From NCBI GenBank assembly GCA_027491115.1, contig JAIXWV010000025.1:1-43701 (forward strand): DNA of 43,701 bases, written 5' to 3'. The position numbers and the translations under genes were made by a program. The stretch's first letter is position 1, and every line of letters begins with the position of its first letter. Positions 22,976 through 29,963 of the stretch are shown here, piece by piece. A model generated the notes under the pieces. It was given only the letters and a program-made list of their open reading frames with translations. It searched no databases and was not told the DNA's origin. Source of the stretch: Pseudomonadota bacterium. GTDB taxonomy: Bacteria; Bdellovibrionota; UBA1018; CAIMNF01.

Positions 22976-24223
22976 ATGAAGGCGAAAGGTCCAGCACTGA
23001 TTTTCAGCACCGTTTTCCCTGAGCCATCGTCCTCGGCTGCCGGAGTGCGGCAAATGCAGTGGATCCGGATGTTGCTCGAATTCACCGACCGTGTGGTTCT
23101 CGTTTCTCCCTCCGCACTAAAGTCCGAGCGGGATTGGGGATTCCATCCCATGCCCCCCGGTGTGGAGTTGGTATCTTTGTCACTCAATGACTGGACCCAG
23201 GTGGGCTGGATCTGTGAGCTCGCTCCATCCATCGTCCTCTTCGACCGCTTCATCACCGAAGAACAATTCGGTCCCTTGGTTCGGGACGCTGTGCCCGGTG
23301 CTCTCCGATTGCTGGAAACTCAGGATCTTCATTTCTTGCGGAGGTCCCGTGGAGAAGGATTGAAAGGATCGGTCTCGGACCAGTCCGAAACTGCGATCCG
23401 GGAAACCGCATCTATCCTTCGATCAGATCATTCCTTTGTCGTGAGTTCTTACGAGGCACAACTGTTGAATCGCGAGTTCGGGATCGGTCCTGATGTGGTG
23501 GATTGGATTCCCTTCGCTTATTCCGGGACGCGCGAGGAGGGGAGCTTCGAATCCCGTTCCGGATTCCAATTCATCGGGAACTTTCGCCACGCTCCCAACC
23601 TCGACGGAATCCGTTGGTTCAGAAGTGAGATCTGGCCCGGTGTGCGCAAGCGTCTGCCGGGGGTGGAGTGGAAGATTCACGGCTCTTACCCCTCTGCTGA
23701 AGTCATGCAGTGGCATCGACCCAAAGAAGACGGGATCCGTGTGGTCGGCGGGGTGAAAAACCTTTCTGATGCTTTCAGGGGGGTGCGGGTGAACCTTGCT
23801 CCGCTCCGGTTCGGTGCCGGGGTGAAAGGAAAATTGCTCGATGGATTCCATCACGGGGTTCCCGCAGTGAGCACTTCGGTCGGTGCGGAGGGTTTGATGC
23901 CCACTGAAAGACCGGATGCCTTCCCCGGACTGGTGGTCGAGACGGTTCAAGATTGGGTGGACGCATGTGTACGCCTCCATGAGGAGCGAGATCTTTGGAT
24001 CGAGTCTCAGTCACGGGCACGCACCCTGATGCTCGAGGTCTACTCATCGAACCAAGTGGACGGGCAGTTCCGGAAGCGGCTGACGGAAATCCTCGCCAGG
24101 CACGATCGGGGCGAGACGCCACGGTGGATTTCGAGGATTCTCCGGGACGAGTTCCAGACAGGGCGTAAGTACTTCTCGAAGTGGATCGAGGCCAAAAGTT
24201 CGGGCTCAGTCCAGAAGGGGTAG
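22976..24223 (+). CDS. glycosyltransferase, GT4/GT1-like (GT-B fold)
   Basis: 415 residues. N-terminal Rossmann half with ESETQDLHFLRR-like acceptor region; C-terminal donor half contains FIGNFRHAPNLDGIRWF, the IHGSYPSAEVMQW strand, VRVNLAPLRFGAGVKGKLLDGFHHGVPAVSTSVGAEGL, the typical sugar-nucleotide-binding block of this superfamily with a Gly-rich E/K-containing loop. It transfers a sugar to an unknown acceptor such as LPS, capsule or protein. No other glycan gene is adjacent. The 3' end overlaps the opposite small membrane-protein gene by 18 bp. Confidence 0.8.
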   Translation: MKAKGPALIFSTVFPEPSSSAAGVRQMQWIRMLLEFTDRVVLVSPSALKSERDWGFHPMPPGVELVSLSLNDWTQVGWICELAPSIVLFDRFITEEQFGPLVRDAVPGALRLLETQDLHFLRRSRGEGLKGSVSDQSETAIRETASILRSDHSFVVSSYEAQLLNREFGIGPDVVDWIPFAYSGTREEGSFESRSGFQFIGNFRHAPNLDGIRWFRSEIWPGVRKRLPGVEWKIHGSYPSAEVMQWHRPKEDGIRVVGGVKNLSDAFRGVRVNLAPLRFGAGVKGKLLDGFHHGVPAVSTSVGAEGLMPTERPDAFPGLVVETVQDWVDACVRLHEERDLWIESQSRARTLMLEVYSSNQVDGQFRKRLTEILARHDRGETPRWISRILRDEFQTGRKYFSKWIEAKSSGSVQKG

Positions 24224-24403
24224 GGCGGTTCTCGCATCCACGACGGGAGTCTCAGGCGAGGCTTTCTTCATGGAGGCCGGACTCCGGTCAGGGGCGTTCC
24301 AGTAGCCGAGAGAGATCACCAGGGCGCAGATTCCACCCAGGATGGCGAATCCGGTGTGGGTGAGGCGAGGGTGTCTCGAGCTGAAGGATCCCATACGAAA
24401 CAC
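24206..24403 (-). CDS. small single-pass membrane protein
   Basis: 65 residues from GTG 24403 (ATG 24394 is an alternative). A basic N-terminus is followed by one TM segment GFAILGGICALVISLGYW (about 18-35) and a Pro/Ser/Ala-rich tail of about 28 residues. Third-position G/C preference matches the neighbouring genes, which supports a real gene. It follows trmB by 40 bp on the same strand and probably shares its mRNA. No homologue recognised. Confidence 0.5.
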   Translation of the reverse strand: MFRMGSFSSRHPRLTHTGFAILGGICALVISLGYWNAPDRSPASMKKASPETPVVDARTALPLLD

Positions 24404-24443
24404 GCATCGGTTTCCACGGCCAATACTTGAGTGAATTCGTCAG

Positions 24444-25181
24444 TTATCGACGGGGGCGGAGGCGGATCGAATGGATCGGGAGCCCGTCTTTGATGAACAG
24501 GCGCTCGAACAGGGTCACCTCGGGGATGGTGAGCTTCTTGGCATCCGGGTTACCAGCGTGGAGGTCGCGGGTCATCTCGAGGACTTCCCAGACGTCGCCC
24601 AAGCGCTCGATTTCGCCGAGGATGAACTCGAAGTATTCCGCATGATCGGTCTTCAGGTGGAAGACGCCACGCGAGGAGAGCAAAGGAGCGATGGACCGGA
24701 GCCAGGCTTCGTCAGCGGTACGGTTTTTCTTCTGGGCCTTCTTCGGCCAAGGATCGGGGAAGAACATGTGCAGGAAGTCGATCTCTCCCGGAGCGAACAT
24801 GAAGGGGAGTCGTTCGGCGTTGGCCCGGAAGGCGAGGAGGTTCTTCACCTTGAATTTGGCGGCCTTCTCGGCCATCCGGTAAATCTGTTTGAATTTCCAG
24901 TCGATCCCGATGTAGAGGGAGTCCGGATTCCGCTTGGCCCACTCGAGGCTCACGTGGCCAGCGTTGCAGCCGACTTCCACATGCAGGGGGATGGTGGCGC
25001 CGGGATTTTTTCCGGCACTGGCGAGAAACTGCGCTCTCCAGTTCCCCCGATGGGTTTCGGTATCATGATCGGTCAGCGCGAGCCCCCTGAGAGTCTCAGG
25101 AAGGTTCTTCAGCTTGCCCCAGTAGATGTTCTTGGCGGGGGCATATTGGAATTCAGGGCTGGACACCGAGCGCGAAATCAT
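24444..25181 (-). CDS. trmB: tRNA (guanine-N7-)-methyltransferase
   Basis: 245 residues from ATG 25181. Motifs: HVEVGCNAGHVSLEWAKRNPDSLYIGIDWK (SAM site), FFPDPWPKKAQKKNR (the family signature), and HLKTDHAEYFEF. It methylates G46 of tRNAs. The frame is open further upstream to 25247, but the extra residues are not family-like and would overlap a promoter (25192-25220). There is no Shine-Dalgarno at 25181. Confidence 0.93.
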   Translation of the reverse strand: MISRSVSSPEFQYAPAKNIYWGKLKNLPETLRGLALTDHDTETHRGNWRAQFLASAGKNPGATIPLHVEVGCNAGHVSLEWAKRNPDSLYIGIDWKFKQIYRMAEKAAKFKVKNLLAFRANAERLPFMFAPGEIDFLHMFFPDPWPKKAQKKNRTADEAWLRSIAPLLSSRGVFHLKTDHAEYFEFILGEIERLGDVWEVLEMTRDLHAGNPDAKKLTIPEVTLFERLFIKDGLPIHSIRLRPRR

Positions 25182-25191
25182 TAGGAGATGG

Positions 25192-25220
25192 GGGATAACT
25201 CGATTGCACACGCTTGTAAA
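25192..25220 (-). promoter_or_regulatory. candidate promoter for trmB
   Basis: Reverse strand TTTACA (25215-25220), 17-bp spacer, TATCCC (25192-25197), 10 nt before the trmB ATG. Confidence 0.4.
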
Positions 25221-25237
25221 GCTTTCACCTGACAAAC

Positions 25238-25266
25238 GGGGTGGCACTCGAGGGAGTGCACACCCC
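25238..25266 (-). terminator. strong hairpin after flagellin, probable terminator
   Basis: Reverse-strand RNA: GGGGTG-U-GCACUC, loop CCUC, GAGUGC-CACCCC, a 12-bp stem with one bulge, followed by the U-poor GUUUGUC. Its 5' arm also pairs with an alternative upstream hairpin (GCACACC/GGTGTGC, 25258-25282), so two folds compete. Termination efficiency is uncertain because of the weak U-tract. Confidence 0.5.
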
Positions 25267-25334
25267 GCTCATCGAGGTGTGCGTATCATGAGTCATCCGG
25301 ACTCATTTCCCTATGAAGTCGAGCGCTCGGGTCC

Positions 25335-26168
25335 TTAGCCGAGAAGTTTGAGGACCTGTTGCGGATTCTGGTTCGCTTGCGAGAGGACCGAGATTCCCGC
25401 CTGGGCCAGGATGTTGGACTTCGTCAATTCGGAAGTCTCAGCAGCCATGTCGGTGTCCCGGATCCGGGAGCGGGCGGCATCGAGGTTCTCTTTGTAGGTC
25501 CCGATATTGTTGATGGTCGACTGGAGGCGGTTCTGGAGGGCGCCGAGTGCGGAACGGTTCTCGTTCAGCTTGGTCAGGGCGTCGTCGAGTTTCGCCAGGT
25601 TGTTCTGGGCGTCAGCTTTGGAGCCGGTGGTGATTCCTTCGATTCCGAGGCTTCCGACTGTGATGTTCTGCTGGTCGGAATCGATTACCAGGCGGTCTTC
25701 CATCGGATTGTTGTTCAATCCGACCTGAAGCTCGAGCTTCGGCGCGGAGCCATTCAGGAGCTTGGTTCCGTTGAATTCGGTGGTGGTGGCAATCCGGTCG
25801 ATTTCGGCGCGGAGTTGCTGAACTTCTTTGTCGATGAAGCTGCGTTCTTTGTCACCGATGGTGTCAGAAGCGGCTTGGATCGACAGTTCGCGCATCCGGA
25901 CGAGGATGTTGGAAACTTCGTTGGTGGCACCTTCTGCCACTTGGATCAGAGAGATCCCGTCCTGGGCGTTCCGGTTGGCCTGGCCGAGGGAGCGGGTGTT
26001 GGCGCGAATCCGTTCGGAAATCGCGAGCCCCGCCGCATCGTCACCGGCGCGGTTGATCCGGGTTCCGGAAGAGAGACGCTCGAGTGAGCTCTCTTGGGAT
26101 CGTCTGTTTTGGTCGAGGTTGCGCTGGGCAACCATGGCTTGGATATTGGTATTGATACGCAGACCCAT
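25335..26168 (-). CDS. fliC: flagellin
   Basis: 277 residues: only the conserved D0/D1 helices, with a very short central part and no D2/D3 domain. N-terminus [52 protein letters not shown] and C-terminus [47 protein letters not shown] are textbook flagellin (written here in separate conserved blocks). It is exported and forms the filament. Driven by a sigma-28 promoter at 26261-26287, with an 85-nt leader holding an AAGGAT-loop hairpin and a strong AAGGAG ribosome binding site 7 nt from the ATG. No chaperone or cap gene is adjacent. Confidence 0.96.
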   Translation of the reverse strand: MGLRINTNIQAMVAQRNLDQNRRSQESSLERLSSGTRINRAGDDAAGLAISERIRANTRSLGQANRNAQDGISLIQVAEGATNEVSNILVRMRELSIQAASDTIGDKERSFIDKEVQQLRAEIDRIATTTEFNGTKLLNGSAPKLELQVGLNNNPMEDRLVIDSDQQNITVGSLGIEGITTGSKADAQNNLAKLDDALTKLNENRSALGALQNRLQSTINNIGTYKENLDAARSRIRDTDMAAETSELTKSNILAQAGISVLSQANQNPQQVLKLLG

Positions 26169-26211
26169 GGAATTTCTCCTTGATACGCAGGTTTATTCAT
26201 CCATGAGTTTT

Positions 26212-26227
26212 TCGTGATCCTTCACGA
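26212..26227 (-). promoter_or_regulatory. AAGGAT-loop hairpin in the flagellin leader (CsrA-type site)
   Basis: Reverse-strand RNA TCGTG-AAGGAT-CACGA: 5-bp stem with the GGA core in the loop, 44 nt upstream of the start codon. The ribosome binding site AAGGAG is a possible second site. CsrA represses flagellin (hag) in Bacillus through two such leader sites; the same control is inferred here. Confidence 0.45.
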
Positions 26228-26260
26228 GGCCGAGCATTCCAAGAATCGCCCGACACCCTC

Positions 26261-26287
26261 CTATCGTCAGTGGAGTTTTTGACTTGA
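26261..26287 (-). promoter_or_regulatory. sigma-28 (FliA) promoter of flagellin
   Basis: Reverse strand TCAAGTCA (26280-26287), 11-bp spacer, GACGATAG (26261-26268), compared with the consensus TAAAGTTT-N11-GCCGATAA: exact spacing and 11 of 16 positions matched. Placed about 93 nt upstream of the ATG. Confidence 0.75.
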
Positions 26288-26455
26288 GGAAAAAAGTGCA
26301 GGTATTTCAAGCACTTATACCTTACTAAAGTGGTCGGGAATTTTAAATGATTGAAATTCCAGCAAAAAATACATTCTTCAGTGACCCAGGTGCGTTGAAG
26401 AAAAATGAAGAGGGGTGTTTTTTTCCGCTCAAGTCGCGCTATTTTCGGGGGAAAG

Positions 26456-26485
26456 TTGCCACTTTTTTTGCGGATCTGGTAGAAA
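26456..26485 (+). promoter_or_regulatory. candidate promoter for bolA-grxD
   Basis: TTGCCA (26456-26461), 18-bp T-rich spacer, TAGAAA (26480-26485), 7 nt before the bolA ATG. Confidence 0.4.
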
Positions 26486-26492
26486 TTCGGGC

Positions 26493-26747
26493 ATGACTCC
26501 AGATCAATTGAAGGCTCGGATCGAGCAATTGCACCCGGAAACGCGCGTACAGGTCACCGATCTGACCGGCACCATGGACCATTATCAGGTCACCGTGGTG
26601 AGCCCCGTTTTCCAGGGCAAAATGATGGTCGAACAACACCAGATGATCATGGGTCTCTTGAAGGCCGAAATCGACACCGAAGAAGTCCACGCTCTGTCGA
26701 TGAAAACCTTCACGCCTGAACAATTCGCCAAATTCGGAGGAAAATGA
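26493..26747 (+). CDS. bolA: BolA-family protein
   Basis: 84 residues, single BolA domain: MTPDQLKARIEQLHPETRVQVTDL, then HYQVTVVSPVFQGKMMVEQHQMI and VHALSMKTFTPEQFAK. The His in HALS is the Fe-S-cluster ligand in BolA-Grx complexes. It overlaps grxD by 4 nt, and BolA with a CGFS glutaredoxin forms a [2Fe-2S]-binding heterocomplex for iron-sulfur trafficking. There is no ribosome binding site; a promoter ends 7 nt upstream of the ATG. Confidence 0.93.
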   Translation: MTPDQLKARIEQLHPETRVQVTDLTGTMDHYQVTVVSPVFQGKMMVEQHQMIMGLLKAEIDTEEVHALSMKTFTPEQFAKFGGK

Positions 26748-27064
26748 ACATGGCACACACACTGGTTCCTGAAGTCGAAAAGCTCGTGAAGAACAACGAA
26801 GTGGTGATCTACATGAAGGGATCTCCGGATTTCCCCATGTGTGGTTTCTCCGCGCGTGCAGTGGCAGTATTGAAAGCCGCCGGCGCTTCGAAGCTCGCTT
26901 CGTTCGACGTCCTCTCCGACGATGACATGTGGACGGCACTCGAAGAGTACACCCAATGGCCGACCGTTCCCCAGATCTTCATCAAAGGGAAGTTCGTCGG
27001 CGGATGTGACATCGTGAGCGAAATGTTCGAACGCGGTGAACTCCAGGACGTCCTGAAGGCCTGA
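26744..27064 (+). CDS. grxD: monothiol glutaredoxin, CGFS type (Grx4)
   Basis: 106 residues from ATG 26744. The signature is YMKGSPDFPMCGFSARAV with a single active Cys, plus WPTVPQIFIKGKFVGGCDIV, the glutathione-binding cis-Pro and GG motifs. It carries and transfers [2Fe-2S] clusters bound with glutathione, partnered by BolA from the overlapping gene. GGAGGAAA lies just before; ATG 26750 has the better spacing to it and is an equally possible start. Glutathione supply fits the gshA gene at 20.8-22.1 kb. Confidence 0.96.
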   Translation: MNMAHTLVPEVEKLVKNNEVVIYMKGSPDFPMCGFSARAVAVLKAAGASKLASFDVLSDDDMWTALEEYTQWPTVPQIFIKGKFVGGCDIVSEMFERGELQDVLKA

Positions 27065-27070
27065 GCTTTT

Positions 27071-28069
27071 TCACCAACGGCTTTTGAGTGGAATGACCTC
27101 GTCGATGTGACTTGCATCGAGGAGGAGCATGCACAGGCGGTCCACTCCCATGGCGATTCCGGAGACCGGGGGCATTTTCCCTACGGCCTCGAGGAATTCT
27201 TCGTCCATGGGTGACTCGGGCATCGTGTCTCCGTATGTCTCCCGTCGGATTCTTTGATCCTTCTCGAAGTTCATTCTCTGTTTTTGTGGATCGCGGAGTT
27301 CGTCGAAGGCGTTACCCAACTCCATCCTGCCCGCATAGGCCTCGAAACGATTTGCCCAGAGGAACCCGGTTTCATCTGCAACCGGATTACAAAGCGAAGA
27401 CTGGCTCAAAGGATAGTGGGTGACGAAAAACAATTCGTCAGTCGGGAGACGGGGTTCGACGCAGTTCAGCCAGAGCTTGAAATAGAGGTCATCCCAGGAC
27501 TCGGTCGGGTCGGAGAGGATTCCCGACCTCCGACAGACCTGATGGAGAGATTCGGAAGTGAGGTGGGTTCGCAGGTCGATTCCAACATGTTCCAGAAATG
27601 CATCCACCACCCGGATCCGACGCCAGGGGCCTCGGGTCGAAAAGACTTTTCCTGCGTAGGTGAACCGGTCCGTTCCGTGGAGGTGCAGGCAAAGGTGACT
27701 GACCAGGGCTTCGACCCGCTCTTGGAGTCCCCCGAGCGGAAGATCCGCTTCGTAAAATTCGAGCATCGTGAATTCAGGATGATGCTCGGGAGATTCTGGC
27801 TCATCCCGAAAAGAGGAGCAGATTTGAAAGATCCTCTGCATTCCCTCGGCCAGCAGCTTTTTCATCGCGAACTCAGGCGAAGTCGGAAGAAAGACCAAAG
27901 GCTTTCCGGACTCACGGCTGATTTGAACCGGCCTCAGGTGAGGTTCCATCCCGGGACTGGTGACGAGGAGAGGGGTGCGGGTTTCGGTGTAGTCTAAGCG
28001 CCAGAAATACTCCCGGATCGCCCGCTCGATCTTGAACCGTTCTTTCCATTTCTCTGTTGTAGTGGTCAT
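27071..28069 (-). CDS. epmA: elongation factor P lysine(34) lysyltransferase-like (EpmA/GenX)
   Basis: 332 residues, a class-II LysRS catalytic core without the anticodon domain. Motif 1/2 region TRTPLLVTSPGMEPHL, LPTSPEFAMKKLLAEGMQRIFQICSSFRDEPESPEHHPEFTMLEFYEAD, and motif 3 PPVSGIAMGVDRLCMLLLDA are clear. EpmA attaches beta-lysine to EF-P; the partner EpmB is not in the window. The ATG at 28069 is preferred (AGAGGA about 9 nt upstream); an open frame extends 16 residues more. Convergent with grxD, 6 bp apart. Confidence 0.9.
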   Translation of the reverse strand: MTTTTEKWKERFKIERAIREYFWRLDYTETRTPLLVTSPGMEPHLRPVQISRESGKPLVFLPTSPEFAMKKLLAEGMQRIFQICSSFRDEPESPEHHPEFTMLEFYEADLPLGGLQERVEALVSHLCLHLHGTDRFTYAGKVFSTRGPWRRIRVVDAFLEHVGIDLRTHLTSESLHQVCRRSGILSDPTESWDDLYFKLWLNCVEPRLPTDELFFVTHYPLSQSSLCNPVADETGFLWANRFEAYAGRMELGNAFDELRDPQKQRMNFEKDQRIRRETYGDTMPESPMDEEFLEAVGKMPPVSGIAMGVDRLCMLLLDASHIDEVIPLKSRW

Positions 28070-28253
28070 GTTTTTTATCCTCTCGGAGTCGCTCTCTACA
28101 ACACCCTGTTGAAGCATTCTGCAACACCGACGGTGCGAGACAGGGGCGATCGTCCTCTAATGCGCAGTTGAAGCCTGGCATGCTTCCTGCCTTCTATGGC
28201 TTCAGGGGAATTCAAAGTTCCTTATCCACATCAACCCTAGTCAGGAGACTACC

Positions 28254-28454
28254 ATGAAACTGCTTTCCGTGATCGCTCTCGTCCTGTTCACTTCCGTGTC
28301 CGCATTTGCAGACGACGCCGCACCGGCCGCGGCCCCTGCAGGTGAAGCCGCTGCGGCCGCACCGGCTGCCGAAGCTCAGGCAGCCCCGGCTGAGAAAGCC
28401 GGAAAAAAAGCCAAGAAATCGAAGCGGGTCCGCAAGCAAAAGAAGGCTCACTGA
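28254..28454 (+). CDS. small secreted Ala/Pro-rich protein with Lys/Arg tail
   Basis: 66 residues: a clean signal peptide (MKLLSVIALVLFTSVSAFA), then an acidic-to-neutral Ala/Pro repeat-like middle (AAPAAAPAGEAAAAAPAAEAQ), then a strongly basic tail (KAGKKAKKSKRVRKQKKAH). CAGGAG precedes the ATG by 6 nt and a strong terminator follows, so it is an independent gene and possibly highly expressed. The mature part is probably disordered and may bind LPS, nucleic acid or cell wall. No family recognised. Confidence 0.75.
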   Translation: MKLLSVIALVLFTSVSAFADDAAPAAAPAGEAAAAAPAAEAQAAPAEKAGKKAKKSKRVRKQKKAH

Positions 28455-28478
28455 GTTCGCTCTGAGTGACGCAATGAG

Positions 28479-28510
28479 GCGGGCTCCGGTGACGGAGCCC
28501 GCTTTTTTTT
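28479..28510 (+). terminator. Rho-independent terminator
   Basis: 10-bp stem GCGGGCTCCG/CGGAGCCCGC with a GTGA tetraloop (28479-28502), followed by eight T. It ends the small secreted protein's transcript. Confidence 0.95.
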
Positions 28511-28537
28511 GGTGTGATCCCGGGAGTGTGATAGCGT
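28509..28537 (+). promoter_or_regulatory. candidate promoter for the two-component/envelope operon
   Basis: TTGGTG (28509-28514), 17-bp spacer, extended -10 TGA-TAGCGT (hexamer 28532-28537), 7 nt before ATG 28545. Overlaps the end of the preceding terminator. Confidence 0.35.
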
Positions 28538-28544
28538 TTGCATG

Positions 28545-29963
28545 ATGGGTTGGCGGGCTATTCTGAAATATTTCAACCACTTGGAGTTGCAGGGGAAGGT
28601 CAGTCTCATTCTGATCTCCGTGATTTTTCCGGTTTCGATTCTCCTCGGGCTTGCCCAGTCGAGTGTTGTGGAGCCTTTGCTTCAGGAAGAGATCCGTCAG
28701 GTCGGAGTTTCCTTTGCACAGAATCTCGCTTCGCAAATCGAGTCACAAAAACTGTTAAGCAAGCCGAACTCCGCCCAATCCATCAGCGACAAGATCCAGA
28801 GCATGGTTTATTCGCAACCGGGGATCATCCGGGTCGATGTGATCGGGAAGAAGCCCGGCACCGGTGATCTCTATTTCATCGCTTCGAACGTCGAGGACTC
28901 CGAGAATCAGGCTCCTACGGACGTTCTAGTCGGTGATCAGACCACCGCACGGTTGGAAGAAGAGGATGAGCTTCCAGTTTGGAACATCCTCCATCCGGTG
29001 AAGTCCGGAGCCGAGCGCGCCATGATCCGGGTCCTGGTTTCGCTCCGGTTTGTGAGCGGGATCCAGGCGCTCATCCACCGGATCAATCTGATCGCGGCGA
29101 TTTTGAGTACGGTTCTGTTGATTCTCATCCTGTCGTTCCTATTGAAGCGGACGATCGAGAATGAGCGACAACTCAAGGTGGCCCAAGAGAGCAATGCCGC
29201 TCTTTCCGGACGCTTGCAGGAAACCCAGCAGGCACTGATCCAAACCGAGAAGCTTGCGGCGATGGGCCAGCTCACGGCCAGTTTTGCGCATGAAATCGGC
29301 ACTCCCTTGAATGCGATCGGGGGACATTTACAACTTCTGGAGATGGGACTCGACAAGCAGGTTGCCGAAGAAATCAAAGGTGGGATCCGTGAGCGGATGG
29401 GGATCATCACGGGGCAGCTCCGCAAAATCGAGGACATCGTGAAAGGCTTTCTTCAGACAACCAAGAAGCCGATCGCCCGTCAATTGTCTACGGTGGCGGT
29501 CCGCGAGCTGGTTCAGAATGTTCTCGCCCTCGTCGAGCCCACAGTCTCGCGACACGGGATCCAATGTCAGACCGGATTCGGTGCCACTTCGGAGACGGTG
29601 GCAGTCGTTCCGCTTGAAATTGAACAGGTGATCCTGAATTTGATCAACAATGCGATCGACTCGATGAGAGATCGGGGGTCCGGCTCCGCTCTCAATCTTG
29701 GGATCCGGACCTGGAACGACAAGGGCCCCGGAAGAGTGGTCCTCGAGATCTCTGACACCGGTACAGGCATTCCACCAGAGAATTTGAAACAGGTATTCAA
29801 ACCGTTTTTTACTACGAAAACGGACGGGGCGGGTCATGGGCTGGGGCTTTCGATCTGCCAACAGATCATCCGCTCCTACGGAGGCGAGGTGACAGTTGAT
29901 TCCGAGTGGGGAGCGGGAACCAAGGTTCGGGTATCGATCCCGGTCGCGGAGAGGATAACATGA
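28545..29963 (+). CDS. membrane sensor histidine kinase (NtrB/AtoS-like)
   Basis: 472 residues (one more if ATG 28542 is used). TM1 about 18-37, a periplasmic sensor of about 140 residues, TM2 about 181-200, a short coiled coil, HisKA with phospho-acceptor His249 (SFAHEIGTPLN), then HATPase_c with N-box (LNLINNAIDSM), G1 (EISDTGTGIPPENL), F and G2 (GAGHGLGLSICQQII). The sensor domain is not one I recognise. It overlaps the NtrC-type regulator by 4 nt and is its obvious partner. No Shine-Dalgarno; a leaderless start is possible. Confidence 0.93.
   Translation: MGWRAILKYFNHLELQGKVSLILISVIFPVSILLGLAQSSVVEPLLQEEIRQVGVSFAQNLASQIESQKLLSKPNSAQSISDKIQSMVYSQPGIIRVDVIGKKPGTGDLYFIASNVEDSENQAPTDVLVGDQTTARLEEEDELPVWNILHPVKSGAERAMIRVLVSLRFVSGIQALIHRINLIAAILSTVLLILILSFLLKRTIENERQLKVAQESNAALSGRLQETQQALIQTEKLAAMGQLTASFAHEIGTPLNAIGGHLQLLEMGLDKQVAEEIKGGIRERMGIITGQLRKIEDIVKGFLQTTKKPIARQLSTVAVRELVQNVLALVEPTVSRHGIQCQTGFGATSETVAVVPLEIEQVILNLINNAIDSMRDRGSGSALNLGIRTWNDKGPGRVVLEISDTGTGIPPENLKQVFKPFFTTKTDGAGHGLGLSICQQIIRSYGGEVTVDSEWGAGTKVRVSIPVAERIT

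Larger units (their letters stand above)
26169..26492. other. 324-bp divergent control region between flagellin and bolA
   Basis: No ORF with coding character. It contains the flagellin leader and sigma-28 promoter on the minus side, a leaderless-type promoter for bolA on the plus side, and an AT-rich middle (about 26280-26440) with poly-A/T tracts that could bend DNA. Nothing else is recognised. Confidence 0.6.

Noticed and set aside
28070-28253. Direct repeat GGTGTTG(C/T)AGA upstream of epmA as an operator
   Set aside because: Two 11-nt copies 23 nt apart are visible on the minus strand, but there is no promoter element clearly aligned with them, so I do not call a site.
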